From assembly GCA_016714815.1 (NCBI GenBank), contig JADKBZ010000024.1:1-61308 (forward strand): a DNA stretch of 61,308 nucleotides, read 5' to 3'. The notes under the pieces are model-generated. The model made no database searches, was not told where the DNA came from, and worked only from the letters and a program-made list of their open reading frames with translations. Of this stretch, positions 18,899-26,965 are shown piece by piece (position 1 is the first letter of the stretch; the number at the start of each line of letters is the position of its first letter). The position numbers and the translations under genes were made by a program. Source of the stretch: Holophagales bacterium. Its GTDB lineage: Bacteria; Acidobacteriota; Thermoanaerobaculia; UBA5066.

Positions 18899-20151
18899 GA
18901 AGCGTCCCCGCCTCCGGCGCGCTGGCGGCGGCGTTCGTGCTCGCGCTCGCGTGCCCGGCCGCCGCCTACGCCCAGACCTGGAGCGGCTTCGTCGAGGCGA
19001 AGGGCTTCGCGTACGCGGAGCGGTCGCTTCCGCGCGAGCCGTGGCTCGTCGGGTGGGGGACGGCGCAGCTCACGTTCGAAGAGCGGCTCGCCCCCTCGCT
19101 TCGCCTCGCGGCGTCGGCGCGGGCCGAAGGCTGGTCGGCGGGCGAACGGGACGTCTTCCTCGACCTCGCCGACCGCGACCTCCGCCGCGCGCCGTTCTCT
19201 CTCCGCGAGGCGTGGCTCTCCTGGAGCGTCGCGCCGACGGTCGACGTCGAGGCGGGGCGCTTCCAGCTCGGCTGGGGGAAGACCGACGGCTACTCGCCCG
19301 CCGACGCCTTCCTCCCGCGCGACCTGACCGACCCGTTCGCCGACGAGAAGCTCCCGCTCTGGGGCCTGCGTGCCCGGGGCCAGACCGGCGCGCTCCGCTT
19401 CGACGGCGTCTTCGTCCCGCTCGGGACGCCGTGGCGGGTCCCCGTCTCCTCTCCCCGCTTCGCCCCCGTCGACGCCACCGTCGCGGGACTCCCGGTGGTC
19501 CTCGCCGACGGGGAGAACGACCTTCCGCGCGCGGGATGGGGCGCCCTCCGCCTCCTCGCGACGTTCGGAGACTGGGACGTCGGCGCCTGGGGGCGAACCG
19601 GCATCCGTCCGGCGCCCCTCCTGACGGTGCGCCCGGACGAGGCGTACCTCGACGGCGACGCCGTCGTCCTTCCCGCCGACCGCCGCTACGCGCGGGAAGA
19701 GGCGGGCGGCGTCGAGCTCTCGCGCGTCACCGGCTCCTGGATCCTCCGCGCCGAGGGCGCCGCGCTCTTCTCCACGGACGCCGGGCTCGGCGACGCGCTG
19801 ATCTGGACTGTCGGCGCCGAGCGGGCCTTCGGGGACGGGACGCTCCTCCTCACGCTCGCCGCGAACGCCCGCGGCACGCCCGTCGACCCGCTCCTCCTCT
19901 TCGACCGGGCCCTCCTGCCGGCGTTCGTCGCCGTCTGGCAGCGGACGGAGAGGTGGGGAAGCTGGCGCGCCGTCTGGACACAGGGGCTGCGGCACGGCGA
20001 CGGCCTCGCGAAGGTCGAGCTCTCGTGGAGCGCGACGGACGCGCTCGCCCTCAGCCTGGGCGTCGACGTCCCCTACGGCTCGAGGTACGGGCCGTTCGGG
20101 GCGCGGCCCGACCTGAAGCGCGCGAGGGCGGGGGTCCGCTGGAGCTTCTGA
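18895..20151 (+). CDS. Predicted outer-membrane beta-barrel protein
   Basis: About 418 residues of alternating amphipathic strands ending in a terminal aromatic (RAGVRWSF), the usual barrel-insertion signal. No ATG, GTG or TTG in this frame gives a whole signal peptide. A CTG at 18895, overlapping the TGA of the upstream gene, gives one with a basic start and a cleavage site after AAAYA. The later GTG at 18937 would remove most of it. As the last gene of the Lol-like operon it may be the cargo or an accessory of the system. The family was not recognised beyond the barrel prediction, and the CTG start is inferred. Confidence 0.75.
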   Translation: MRSVPASGALAAAFVLALACPAAAYAQTWSGFVEAKGFAYAERSLPREPWLVGWGTAQLTFEERLAPSLRLAASARAEGWSAGERDVFLDLADRDLRRAPFSLREAWLSWSVAPTVDVEAGRFQLGWGKTDGYSPADAFLPRDLTDPFADEKLPLWGLRARGQTGALRFDGVFVPLGTPWRVPVSSPRFAPVDATVAGLPVVLADGENDLPRAGWGALRLLATFGDWDVGAWGRTGIRPAPLLTVRPDEAYLDGDAVVLPADRRYAREEAGGVELSRVTGSWILRAEGAALFSTDAGLGDALIWTVGAERAFGDGTLLLTLAANARGTPVDPLLLFDRALLPAFVAVWQRTERWGSWRAVWTQGLRHGDGLAKVELSWSATDALALSLGVDVPYGSRYGPFGARPDLKRARAGVRWSF

Positions 20152-20164
20152 CCGGGGCGCCGGC

Positions 20165-20605
20165 TCAGGGCCCGATCTCGACGACGTCGACGACGAAGTA
20201 CTCGGTCTCGCCGAAGCACGAGGTCGGCACGCCCGTGTGCTGCTCGTAGGTCAGCGACACGCGCTTTCCCATCGCGGCGTTGATCTTCTTCACGACCGCC
20301 TCGTCGCGGACGGTGAAGGGGAAGACCTGCTGCAGCGACCCGGGCATGTTGACGATGGCGAGTTCGCCCTCCCAGGTCTTGCAGACCCAGCCCCGCTCCG
20401 AGAACTTCTGGACGAAGCCGGCGCGGGAGCCGCGGGAGTAGGACCAGTTGAGGGTGAGCCAGGTGTAGGCGGCGAAGAGGAGGACCGGCGCGACGACCAC
20501 GAGTACGGCGACCTTCTTCAGGGTGCCGACGCCTTTCCGTACGGGTTTCGCGAGGGGAGCGCCGGCGGGCGCCGCAGGCCCGCCCGGTGTTTCGCTGCTT
20601 GCCAT
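20165..20605 (-). CDS. Small single-pass membrane protein of unknown function
   Basis: 146 residues. It has a short Pro/Ala-rich cytoplasmic lead, one transmembrane helix (VAVLVVVAPVLLFAAYTW) and a soluble tail with SYSRGSRAGFVQKFSERGW and CKTWEGELA. Proteins with this motif are widespread small membrane proteins, sometimes mislabelled as 6-phosphogluconate dehydrogenase; no role is established. The ATG at 20605 is preceded by GGAGGA at good spacing. It converges on the barrel gene with 13 bp between. Confidence 0.8.
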   Translation of the reverse strand: MASSETPGGPAAPAGAPLAKPVRKGVGTLKKVAVLVVVAPVLLFAAYTWLTLNWSYSRGSRAGFVQKFSERGWVCKTWEGELAIVNMPGSLQQVFPFTVRDEAVVKKINAAMGKRVSLTYEQHTGVPTSCFGETEYFVVDVVEIGP

Positions 20606-20705
20606 GGTCGTCCTCCAGGCCGGGATCGCCTCCCGGCCGCGGGGATTATTCCATTCCCGTCCGCGGCCTCCGGCAGAGGAGCGCGAGTTCCCGTACGCTC
20701 CGGTC

Positions 20706-21137
20706 ATGGCGAAGCGAATCGAGCCCTGCCGCAAGAGCCCCGAAGAGCGACTCGACGACCTCCTCTCGGGGCACCGCGAGGCGACGCTGAAGAACGAAGG
20801 GGCCCGGTACGTGGCCCGCGCCATCGAGTCGTCGGACTCCCTCCCGAACGGCGTGAAGTTCTTCGCGTACGCCCTCCTGGCCGCCGACGCGAAGGACGAG
20901 GACGAGGCGCTCGAAGCCCTCGAGACCGCGGAGAGCTACCTCGAGGTGGCGCGGAAGGACCTCGGCCGCCGGTTCACGAAGGAGGTCGGGGAGCTTCGCT
21001 TCCTGGAACGGGGGATCGCCCTCCGGAGCGACCGCGGGGAGTTCGAGGAAGCGCTTCGCCTCTGCGAGGTGGCGCTGGGCCTCGGTCTCGGGGAAGGCTA
21101 CGCCAGAAGGAAGGCGTCGCTCGAGCGGATGGTGTAG
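20706..21137 (+). CDS. Small alpha-helical protein, TPR-like
   Basis: 143 residues, mostly amphipathic helices with a helix-turn-helix TPR-like rhythm (AYALLAADAKDEDEALEAL; FEEALRLCEVALGLG). No signal peptide. It is not assigned to a family. TACGCT at 20694-20699 lies six bases before the ATG and there is no Shine-Dalgarno, so the mRNA may be leaderless. It converges on the AAA ATPase gene. Confidence 0.75.
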   Translation: MAKRIEPCRKSPEERLDDLLSGHREATLKNEGARYVARAIESSDSLPNGVKFFAYALLAADAKDEDEALEALETAESYLEVARKDLGRRFTKEVGELRFLERGIALRSDRGEFEEALRLCEVALGLGLGEGYARRKASLERMV

Positions 21138-21163
21138 GGGGAGGGGACGACCTTCTGCGGACG

Positions 21164-22324
21164 TCAGCGCTGCTCGGCGAGATAGGCCACGAGGTCGTCG
21201 TAGAGACCGCCGACGTTGCTGAAGGTCGCGTAGTTCTTCGCGGTCGAGAACCACTCCTTCGTCGTCGCCTTCGCGCGCGCCAGGGCGCCCAGCAGGTCCT
21301 TTTCGTCGATCGGACGGATGGTGCCGTTCGTGAGAGCCTCCCGGATGGGCGCTTCGGAGGCCTGCTCCACGAGGTCGGACAGGTCTGCCCCGGAGAACCC
21401 TTCGGTCTTCTTCGCGAGCATTGCGAGGTCGACGGAGTCGGCGACGGGCCTCTGCCGGAGCGCGAGCCGGAGGATCTCGAGCCGCGCGGGGCGGTCGGGC
21501 GGAGGGACGAGGAGGACCCGGTCGAAGCGCCCCGGCCTCCTCAGGGCGGGGTCGACGTGCCAGGGGGCGTTCGTGGCGCCCATGACGAGGACGCGGTCGT
21601 TCCGGCCGCTCATCCCGTCCATCTCCGAGAGGAGCTGGTTCACGAGAACCTTCCCCGGAGAGCCGCGCAGCTGTTGGCGGCTCGCGCCGATGGCCTCCAT
21701 CTCGTCGAAGAAGAGGACCGCGGGCGCGTGGCTTCGCGCCTCCTCGAAGAGCGCCGCGAGCTTTCGCTCGCTTTCCCCGTACCACATGTCCAGGACGTCG
21801 TCGATCGCGACGTTGATGAAGCGGGCGCCGCATTCCCCGGCCGTCGCGCGCGCCAGGAGCGTCTTGCCGCAGCCCGGCGGGCCGTACATGAGGATTCCGC
21901 CGCCAGTCTTCTTCCTGTAGGCGGCGAAGACCTCCGGGTGCTGGAAGGGGAGGACGATCCGCATCCGGATCGTCTCCTTGACCGTGTCGAGCCCCCCGAC
22001 GTCGCCGAACGTGACCGGCTCGGTGGAGACGGAAGCGAGGGGCCTGGGCGTGGCCGGGGCCGCGGGCCCGCCCCGGACGAGCGTGAAGACGTTGGACGGG
22101 GCCGGATCCGCGGCGGGGACCAGCTCGGAGAGAAGCGCCTCGGCCCGTTGCTTTTCCGTCTTCTCTTCCAGGTACCGCACCGCCTCCCGGCACGCCTCCG
22201 TCGCCTCGCTCGTGCGCCCCAGCTCGGCGAGGATTTCCGCGACCTCGAGCCAGATCGGGCCGTTCCTGGGGTTCTCGGCGAGCGCCGATCGAAGCGCCGC
22301 CAGGGTCCGCTCCGCGCGGCTCAC
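21164..22324 (-). CDS. AAA ATPase with N-terminal TPR segment
   Basis: 386 residues. Residues ~1-70 are helical and TPR-like. The remainder is one AAA module of the FtsH/katanin/CDC48 clade: Walker A GPPGCGKT, pore-like MWYGESERKL, Walker B LFFDEMEAIG, sensor 1 GATNAPW and arginine finger in RRPGRFDR. There is no protease or second AAA domain, so it probably remodels or unfolds a partner. The GTG at 22324 overlaps the stop of the TPR membrane protein gene (GTGA), which strongly suggests joint assembly with that protein. The client is unknown. Confidence 0.92.
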   Translation of the reverse strand: MSRAERTLAALRSALAENPRNGPIWLEVAEILAELGRTSEATEACREAVRYLEEKTEKQRAEALLSELVPAADPAPSNVFTLVRGGPAAPATPRPLASVSTEPVTFGDVGGLDTVKETIRMRIVLPFQHPEVFAAYRKKTGGGILMYGPPGCGKTLLARATAGECGARFINVAIDDVLDMWYGESERKLAALFEEARSHAPAVLFFDEMEAIGASRQQLRGSPGKVLVNQLLSEMDGMSGRNDRVLVMGATNAPWHVDPALRRPGRFDRVLLVPPPDRPARLEILRLALRQRPVADSVDLAMLAKKTEGFSGADLSDLVEQASEAPIREALTNGTIRPIDEKDLLGALARAKATTKEWFSTAKNYATFSNVGGLYDDLVAYLAEQR

Positions 22325-23280
22325 GAGAGCTCCCTCATCCAGGGGTACTGGCGGACGAGGAGGGCCCGCGTCACGGGCGTGGCGAACCACGTGTAGATGC
22401 AGAAGCCGAAGTAGGTCCAGGTCAGGCCGGTCCCGACGGGGACGAGCGCCGGCGTTCCGGAGAACGCCGCCGTCGTCGCCGACACGACGAACCAGAGGCC
22501 GATCATCAGCGCGAGGGCGGCTCCTTGCCCGTAGCGGGCGCTCCAGAGCTGGAGCTGGAAGAAGGGGCGGTACCACCAGGAACGCCCGAGAAGCGCCTGG
22601 GTGAGGCCGTGCCGGGCCAGGGCATCCGTCGGGTCGAGCTCGAGCGCGGAGCGGAACGCCTTTTCCGCCTCCTCCCGCCTCCCGGCATGGAGGAGCGCGG
22701 CGCCGTGAACGGCGTGCGCGGAGGGATCGTCGGGGTCGAGCTGAAGGGCCCGCCGGGCCGCCTCGAGGGAGAGGTCCCAGTGCCGGGGATTCGTCGCGAG
22801 GAGGACCTTCGCGAGGAGCTGGTGCGCGTCGGTGTCGTCGGGGTCGAGCTCCAGCGAGCGGCGCACCGCGGGAAGCGCCGCCTTCTCCTGGTCGCAGAGC
22901 CAGAGCAGCTCGCCGTAGCAGAAGTGCGCCGCAGGCTCGTCCGGGTCGAGCTCGACGGCGGTGAGAAGCGAGCGCTCCGCCTCTGCGAACCGGCCCCGGC
23001 GAAGGAGGACGGTCCCTCGCAGCAGGTGGAGGCCCGGCGACTCCGGATCGAGCCCGAGGGCGTCGTCGACCGCCGCCTGCGCTCCTTCGGTGTCGCCCCG
23101 GTCGAGCCGCACCCTGGCGACCGCGGCGAGCGCGAAGGGGTCCGATGGGGACTCTGCGACGAGCTGCGCGGCGATCTCGGCCGCCTTCTCGCTCTGGCCC
23201 ACGGCGAGCAGGTGGTAGACCTGCGCCGAGCCGGAGACCGGGATGGCGAGGCCCTGCTCGTCGTCCGGGTCGTCGTTCAC
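22321..23280 (-). CDS. TPR protein with C-terminal membrane segment
   Basis: 319 residues. Six or more TPR units span ~15-235 (each ending with a LDPDDP-type turn), followed by a region with two or three transmembrane helices (GAALALMIGLWFVVSATTA; WTYFGFCIYTWFA). The start GTG 23280 overlaps the stop of the upstream gene, and its own stop overlaps the AAA ATPase start; both overlaps are GTGA. It likely tethers the AAA ATPase to the membrane through TPR contacts. This is inference from fusion-like coupling. Confidence 0.87.
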   Translation of the reverse strand: MNDDPDDEQGLAIPVSGSAQVYHLLAVGQSEKAAEIAAQLVAESPSDPFALAAVARVRLDRGDTEGAQAAVDDALGLDPESPGLHLLRGTVLLRRGRFAEAERSLLTAVELDPDEPAAHFCYGELLWLCDQEKAALPAVRRSLELDPDDTDAHQLLAKVLLATNPRHWDLSLEAARRALQLDPDDPSAHAVHGAALLHAGRREEAEKAFRSALELDPTDALARHGLTQALLGRSWWYRPFFQLQLWSARYGQGAALALMIGLWFVVSATTAAFSGTPALVPVGTGLTWTYFGFCIYTWFATPVTRALLVRQYPWMRELS

Positions 23281-23735
23281 AGCGGAAGCCCCAGGAGAAG
23301 GAGGAGGACCTTCGGCGGCAGGGCGAGCTGCACGAGGATCCCGGCGACGACCGCCCCCAGGAGAGGGATCACCTTTCCGCCCAGATACCGGTGCCCTCGA
23401 AAGTGGCGCCACTGCGACGCGACGAGGAGGGCGCCGAAGAGCACGTGGACGAGATAGCCGACGACGCGGACGAGGCGGTAGTTCTCCATCCCGGCCCCGA
23501 TCAGGAACGCGACCGTCAGGAAGAACGCGACGGCCGACAGGAGTCCGACGACCAGCGCTCGGATCACGAGGCCCGGCCGACGAAGGAGCAGGCCGTTGTA
23601 GATGGCGCAGAGGGACGCCACCGGTCCTCCGAGCGACAGGGCCAGGTAGCCGAACGCGAGCGGCTCGAAGAGCGGCAGTCGCGCCTTGCGGGCGTCCGGA
23701 TGACGCGAGAGGACCAGCGGGTAGGTCTCCGCCAC
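23277..23735 (-). CDS. Four-helix integral membrane protein, unknown
   Basis: About 152 residues with four predicted membrane helices (starting AFGYLALSLGGPVASLCAI; RALVVGLLSAVAFFLTVAF; the ALLVASQW region; IPLLGAVVAGILVQLAL). The start is uncertain; GTG 23735 is the last in-frame choice before the first helix and has no clear Shine-Dalgarno. Its stop overlaps the TPR gene as GTGA. It is the first gene of a three-gene unit ending with the AAA ATPase. Confidence 0.7.
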   Translation of the reverse strand: MAETYPLVLSRHPDARKARLPLFEPLAFGYLALSLGGPVASLCAIYNGLLLRRPGLVIRALVVGLLSAVAFFLTVAFLIGAGMENYRLVRVVGYLVHVLFGALLVASQWRHFRGHRYLGGKVIPLLGAVVAGILVQLALPPKVLLLLLGLPL

Positions 23736-23815
23736 GGGCGACAGGGTAGGGTCAATCCCGGGCGACGACAAGGCGAGACAGGAGGCCGGGTCGATGACGC
23801 CCGGCGCCAGAGCGC

Positions 23816-23989
23816 TCAGCGTCTCCGATCCAGCGTGCGCTGGATGGCGTCGGCGTCGTCGCGGGCACGGGTGGCCTTCTTGTCCGCCTTGTCCTTGAGG
23901 TCGGCCTCGTGCTTGCCGCGCTTCTTGAAAAACCAGAATGCGCCGAGCCCGAGCCCAACGGGGATGAGGATCCATGCGAGCGATTCCAT
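23816..23989 (-). CDS. Small single-pass membrane protein with charged tail
   Basis: 57 residues. An N-terminal hydrophobic helix (ending GLGLGAFWFF) is followed by a highly charged Lys/Asp/Arg helix ending LDRRR. GGAGG lies nine bases before the ATG at 23989, so it is very likely translated although short. No family was recognised. Confidence 0.65.
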   Translation of the reverse strand: MESLAWILIPVGLGLGAFWFFKKRGKHEADLKDKADKKATRARDDADAIQRTLDRRR

Positions 23990-24015
23990 CTGATATGCCT
24001 CCGCGGGTCCGCCGG

Positions 24016-24052
24016 AAATCAAACGGGGGCCCAGGCTGAGCCCGGACCCCCG
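24016..24052 (-). terminator. Intrinsic terminator of the RRM gene
   Basis: On the minus strand a 12-bp stem with two wobble pairs (CGGGGGTCCGGG with CCTGGGCCCCCG) and a five-base loop is followed by TTTGATTT. It lies 35 bases past the RRM gene stop and separates that gene from the small membrane protein. Confidence 0.8.
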
Positions 24053-24086
24053 CTGACGGCTTTAGAGCCGGTTGTTTCCGGAAGGA

Positions 24087-24368
24087 CTAGTAGCGACCGC
24101 GTCCGCCGCCGCCGCCGCCGGTGCGGCTTTCCTGCGGCTTGGCCTCGTTCACGCGGATGGCGCGGCCGTCGATCTCGCGGCCGTTGAGGGCGCCCATCGC
24201 CTTCTGCGCGTCGGAGTTCGACATCTCGACGAAGCCGAAGCCCTTGGAGGAGCCGGTGTCGCGGTCCGTGATGACGCGGGCGGACTCGACCTGGCCGTAC
24301 GGGGCGAAGAGGTCGTTGAGCGTGGAGTCGGTGGTGTTGTAGGAGAGGTTTCCAACGTAAAGCTTCAT
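24087..24368 (-). CDS. RRM RNA-binding protein with glycine-rich tail
   Basis: 93 residues with one RNA recognition motif: RNP2 LYVGNL near the N-terminus and RNP1 KGFGFVEM at ~43-50, then a Gly/Arg tail (GGGGGGRGRY). It matches bacterial and cyanobacterial Rbp proteins, single-stranded RNA binders often induced by cold. AAGGA precedes the ATG. About 208 bases separate it from the next upstream gene, enough for a long leader like those of cold-shock genes. No specific RNA target can be read from the sequence. Confidence 0.95.
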   Translation of the reverse strand: MKLYVGNLSYNTTDSTLNDLFAPYGQVESARVITDRDTGSSKGFGFVEMSNSDAQKAMGALNGREIDGRAIRVNEAKPQESRTGGGGGGRGRY

Positions 24369-24576
24369 CTGGAGTCCTTGCTTTGAGCGGCAGCCCTGGG
24401 GGCGACCGGGGTTCGAGGGAGGGTGAAGAGTAAGAGCGTGACCGACGGGGCTTGCTGGGGTCGCTGTGCCGCGCCGTCGATCTCGTAAGAAGGGGACGAG
24501 CGAGTCGGAAACGGAGAGAGAAACCTAGCGGCAGGTAGAGTACCACGGTTCCGCTCTCCGCCTGTCAAGGGGGGGG

Positions 24577-25875
24577 TCAGGGCTCGTCCGGGATCCCTCC
24601 GGAGGCCTTCCGCGCCCTGGCGACCGCTTTCGCGAACCGCGGGTCGCGGCGCAGGTTGAAGAGGTCGTCGTCGTTCTCGATCTGGTGGTCCGAGTGGAAG
24701 CCCGCGTCGATCGCCTTGTCGAGCCAGGCGAAAGCCTCGTCCTTCTCTTTCAGCCTCGCGTGGGCACAGGCGAGGTTGTACTGGGTGGCCGGCCTCCGGT
24801 ACCCGAGCTCGAGCGCCTTTCGGAACGCCCGGACGGCCTGACGGTCGTTTTCGGCGGCGAGGCTCGCGTACCCGAGGTTCGACCAGCCGCGACCGCTGCC
24901 GGGGTGGCGCTTGAGGTAGCCCTCGAAGCGCGTCGCCGCCTCCTCTCCCTCGGCCACCATCTGGGACCTGAGGAGCCGGGCGCCGAGGCTCGGAAAGCCG
25001 TCGCGGGTGAGCTCCTCGGCGTCAGTCACGAGCTGCCGGAAGCGCGGCTCGGCGCGAAGGCTGTCGAGGTCGTCGTCTTCGCGAAGCTGGTCGGGGTCGT
25101 CGAAGCCGGAGTCGAGGGCACGCTGGAGGAGGTCGAGCGCCTCCGGTTTCTGCCCCGCGAGCGCGCGGGCGCAGGCGGCGTTGTAGAGCGACGTCCCTTC
25201 GCGGACTCCCGTCTCGGCGGCGGCGACGAAGGCGCGGGCGGCCCGGTCGTAGTCCGCGGTGCGGAGGAGCTCCCTTCCGACGTCGTAGAGGGCGCGGCCG
25301 TCCCGCGGGGTCCGGGCGACGAGGAGGTCGAAGCGCTCCGCCGCCCGCCGGGTCTTCGCCTGGTCGCGTCCGGCCTTCGCCTGGCGCGCCTTCTTCTTCA
25401 GCTCCGTCCAGCGGGGGTCGAAGTGGAGGGAGTCGAGGTCGGAGTCGTCGAGGTATCCGTAGACGTCGAAGCCGCCCTGCATCGCCTTGTCGAGCCACTG
25501 GAAGGCGAGGTCCTCGTCTCCCTTGCGCGCCTGGGCGCAGGCGATGTTGTAGGCGGCGACCTCCTCGCGGTAGCCCGCCTCGAGCGCCTTGCGGAACGCG
25601 TCGATCGCCGCGTCCCACCGCTCGCTTTCGTGCAGCTCCATGCCGCGGTCGAACCACTCCGACCCGGTCCGGGTACCGCGGCCCTTCTCGCTCGCACCCG
25701 CGGGGGCCTGCGTGCCCGCCGGGTCGGTCTTCTGTCCGGCGGCGCCGGCGACGAGGGACGGAGCCCCGACGAGGACGGCGAGGGCGAGGGCGCCGGGTCC
25801 GAGGGTCCCGCCATTCCGCGGGCGGGAGCCGGCCCGGTTACGGTTCGACGGGCTCGCGAGGAAGGTGTCTGGCAT
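24577..25875 (-). CDS. TPR protein with end-of-group motifs, exported
   Basis: 432 residues from the ATG at 25875. A hydrophobic segment at ~27-50 suggests export or anchoring. The rest holds three blocks, each with a TPR pair and an end-of-group motif (pattern AxDxGF...DxDLxxLRxDPRF: FDVYGYLDDSDLDSL, FDDPDQLREDDDLDSL, HSDHQIENDDDLFNL). Such blocks are protein-interaction scaffolds common in Acidobacteriota and Planctomycetes. The start lacks a clear Shine-Dalgarno. Its function is unknown. Confidence 0.82.
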   Translation of the reverse strand: MPDTFLASPSNRNRAGSRPRNGGTLGPGALALAVLVGAPSLVAGAAGQKTDPAGTQAPAGASEKGRGTRTGSEWFDRGMELHESERWDAAIDAFRKALEAGYREEVAAYNIACAQARKGDEDLAFQWLDKAMQGGFDVYGYLDDSDLDSLHFDPRWTELKKKARQAKAGRDQAKTRRAAERFDLLVARTPRDGRALYDVGRELLRTADYDRAARAFVAAAETGVREGTSLYNAACARALAGQKPEALDLLQRALDSGFDDPDQLREDDDLDSLRAEPRFRQLVTDAEELTRDGFPSLGARLLRSQMVAEGEEAATRFEGYLKRHPGSGRGWSNLGYASLAAENDRQAVRAFRKALELGYRRPATQYNLACAHARLKEKDEAFAWLDKAIDAGFHSDHQIENDDDLFNLRRDPRFAKAVARARKASGGIPDEP

Positions 25876-25923
25876 GAGGACGGATACGTGAAGGAGCGAA
25901 CCGGTGTTTCCCGAAAACGACGA

Positions 25924-25952
25924 GGGGCCGGATGGCGCTTGCCATCCGGCCC
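25924..25952 (-). terminator. Perfect hairpin after the secreted 287-residue protein gene
   Basis: GGGGCCGGATGGC and its exact complement flank a three- to four-base loop. On the minus strand the stem is followed by CTCGTCGTTTTCG. It lies 29 bases past the upstream gene's stop and about 50 bases before the TPR gene start, so it probably ends that transcript. Confidence 0.75.
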
Positions 25953-25980
25953 CCAAAGTCCGCCTGGAGCGGATCGGCGG

Positions 25981-26844
25981 CTATTTGAGCTTCTCGACGA
26001 TCGGGAGCTTCGGGTAGAGAGCCTTCAGGCCGGTCAGGAGGGCCTTGATCGACTCGTTCCCGCCCACCTCCGCCTTCGCGTCGGTGAAGGTGAAGTCGTC
26101 CCCCTTGGCCATCTGGAGCTGGACCTCGTGGCAGAACTTTCCCTCCGGGCGGGCGAGGCACTCCGTCTTCACGGCCTTGAGGCCGGCCGGGAACATCTCG
26201 AAGCTGTCGGCCTGGTTCGTGCCGTCCAGCCACTCGATCTTCTCCTTCTTCAGGAGGAGCTTCCCGTTCCGGTTCTTCTTCGTGAGGCCGGTCTTGCGGA
26301 CGAGGCCGTCGACCTCGATCTCGGCGGTGGCCGGCATGAGGGCGCCGGCCTTGCCGGCCGCGGCCGCGACCCCGGCAGCATCCGTGATGATCGGGGCGTC
26401 CATCAGGGCGCGGATGATCCCCTCCGGGACCTTGTTTTCCTTCATGTAGATCAGGTCGTTCATCGAGGGGCGCTGGCTCACGCCGGTCTGCTTGATCTGG
26501 TCGATCAGGAGCGACTCGGAGGTCCCGGCCTGGACGGCCTTGACGAGGGTGAGGAGCCGCGGGTTGTCGGGCTGGAGAGCGGCGGCCGCGGGCGGGGCGC
26601 CGGTCTGGGGTGCCTTCGCGAGGAGGGCCGCGACGACGGGTTCCGGGACCCTGGCCGCGCGCAGCCTTTCGGCGTCGGCCGGCGTCAGGATGGGGACGGT
26701 CGTCCCCGGGTCGTTGACCTTTGCGAGGAGCGCCTCGGCGCTGACGCCGAAGCTCTGGGCGGCGAGGATCTTGTCGACGGTGATCTCCTCCGCACCGAGC
26801 GGGAGCACGACCAGGAGCGCGATCAGGAGCACGGTTCGTTTCAT
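25981..26844 (-). CDS. Secreted protein of unknown function
   Basis: 287 residues. It has a signal peptide (cleavage near PLGAEE) and a helical N-terminal half with Pro/Ala-rich linkers (KILAAQSFGVSAEALLAKV; SMNDLIYMKENKVPEGIIRA). The C-terminal domain is beta-rich with a Cys pair (VKTECLARPEGKFCHEVQ). The middle repeats a short motif of the type found in periplasmic proteins whose helices begin VPEGII. AGGGGG precedes the ATG. No family can be named. Confidence 0.78.
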   Translation of the reverse strand: MKRTVLLIALLVVLPLGAEEITVDKILAAQSFGVSAEALLAKVNDPGTTVPILTPADAERLRAARVPEPVVAALLAKAPQTGAPPAAAALQPDNPRLLTLVKAVQAGTSESLLIDQIKQTGVSQRPSMNDLIYMKENKVPEGIIRALMDAPIITDAAGVAAAAGKAGALMPATAEIEVDGLVRKTGLTKKNRNGKLLLKKEKIEWLDGTNQADSFEMFPAGLKAVKTECLARPEGKFCHEVQLQMAKGDDFTFTDAKAEVGGNESIKALLTGLKALYPKLPIVEKLK

Positions 26845-26965
26845 GGAATCCCCCTATTGGGCCGAAGTTTATACAGGATGGCGCCGGGCCGGGAGTGGGG
26901 AGCCCGGACACCGGAGCCGGTCAGCGATTTCTTGTGGCGGGAGAGGTTTTCACTATCATCCGGCC

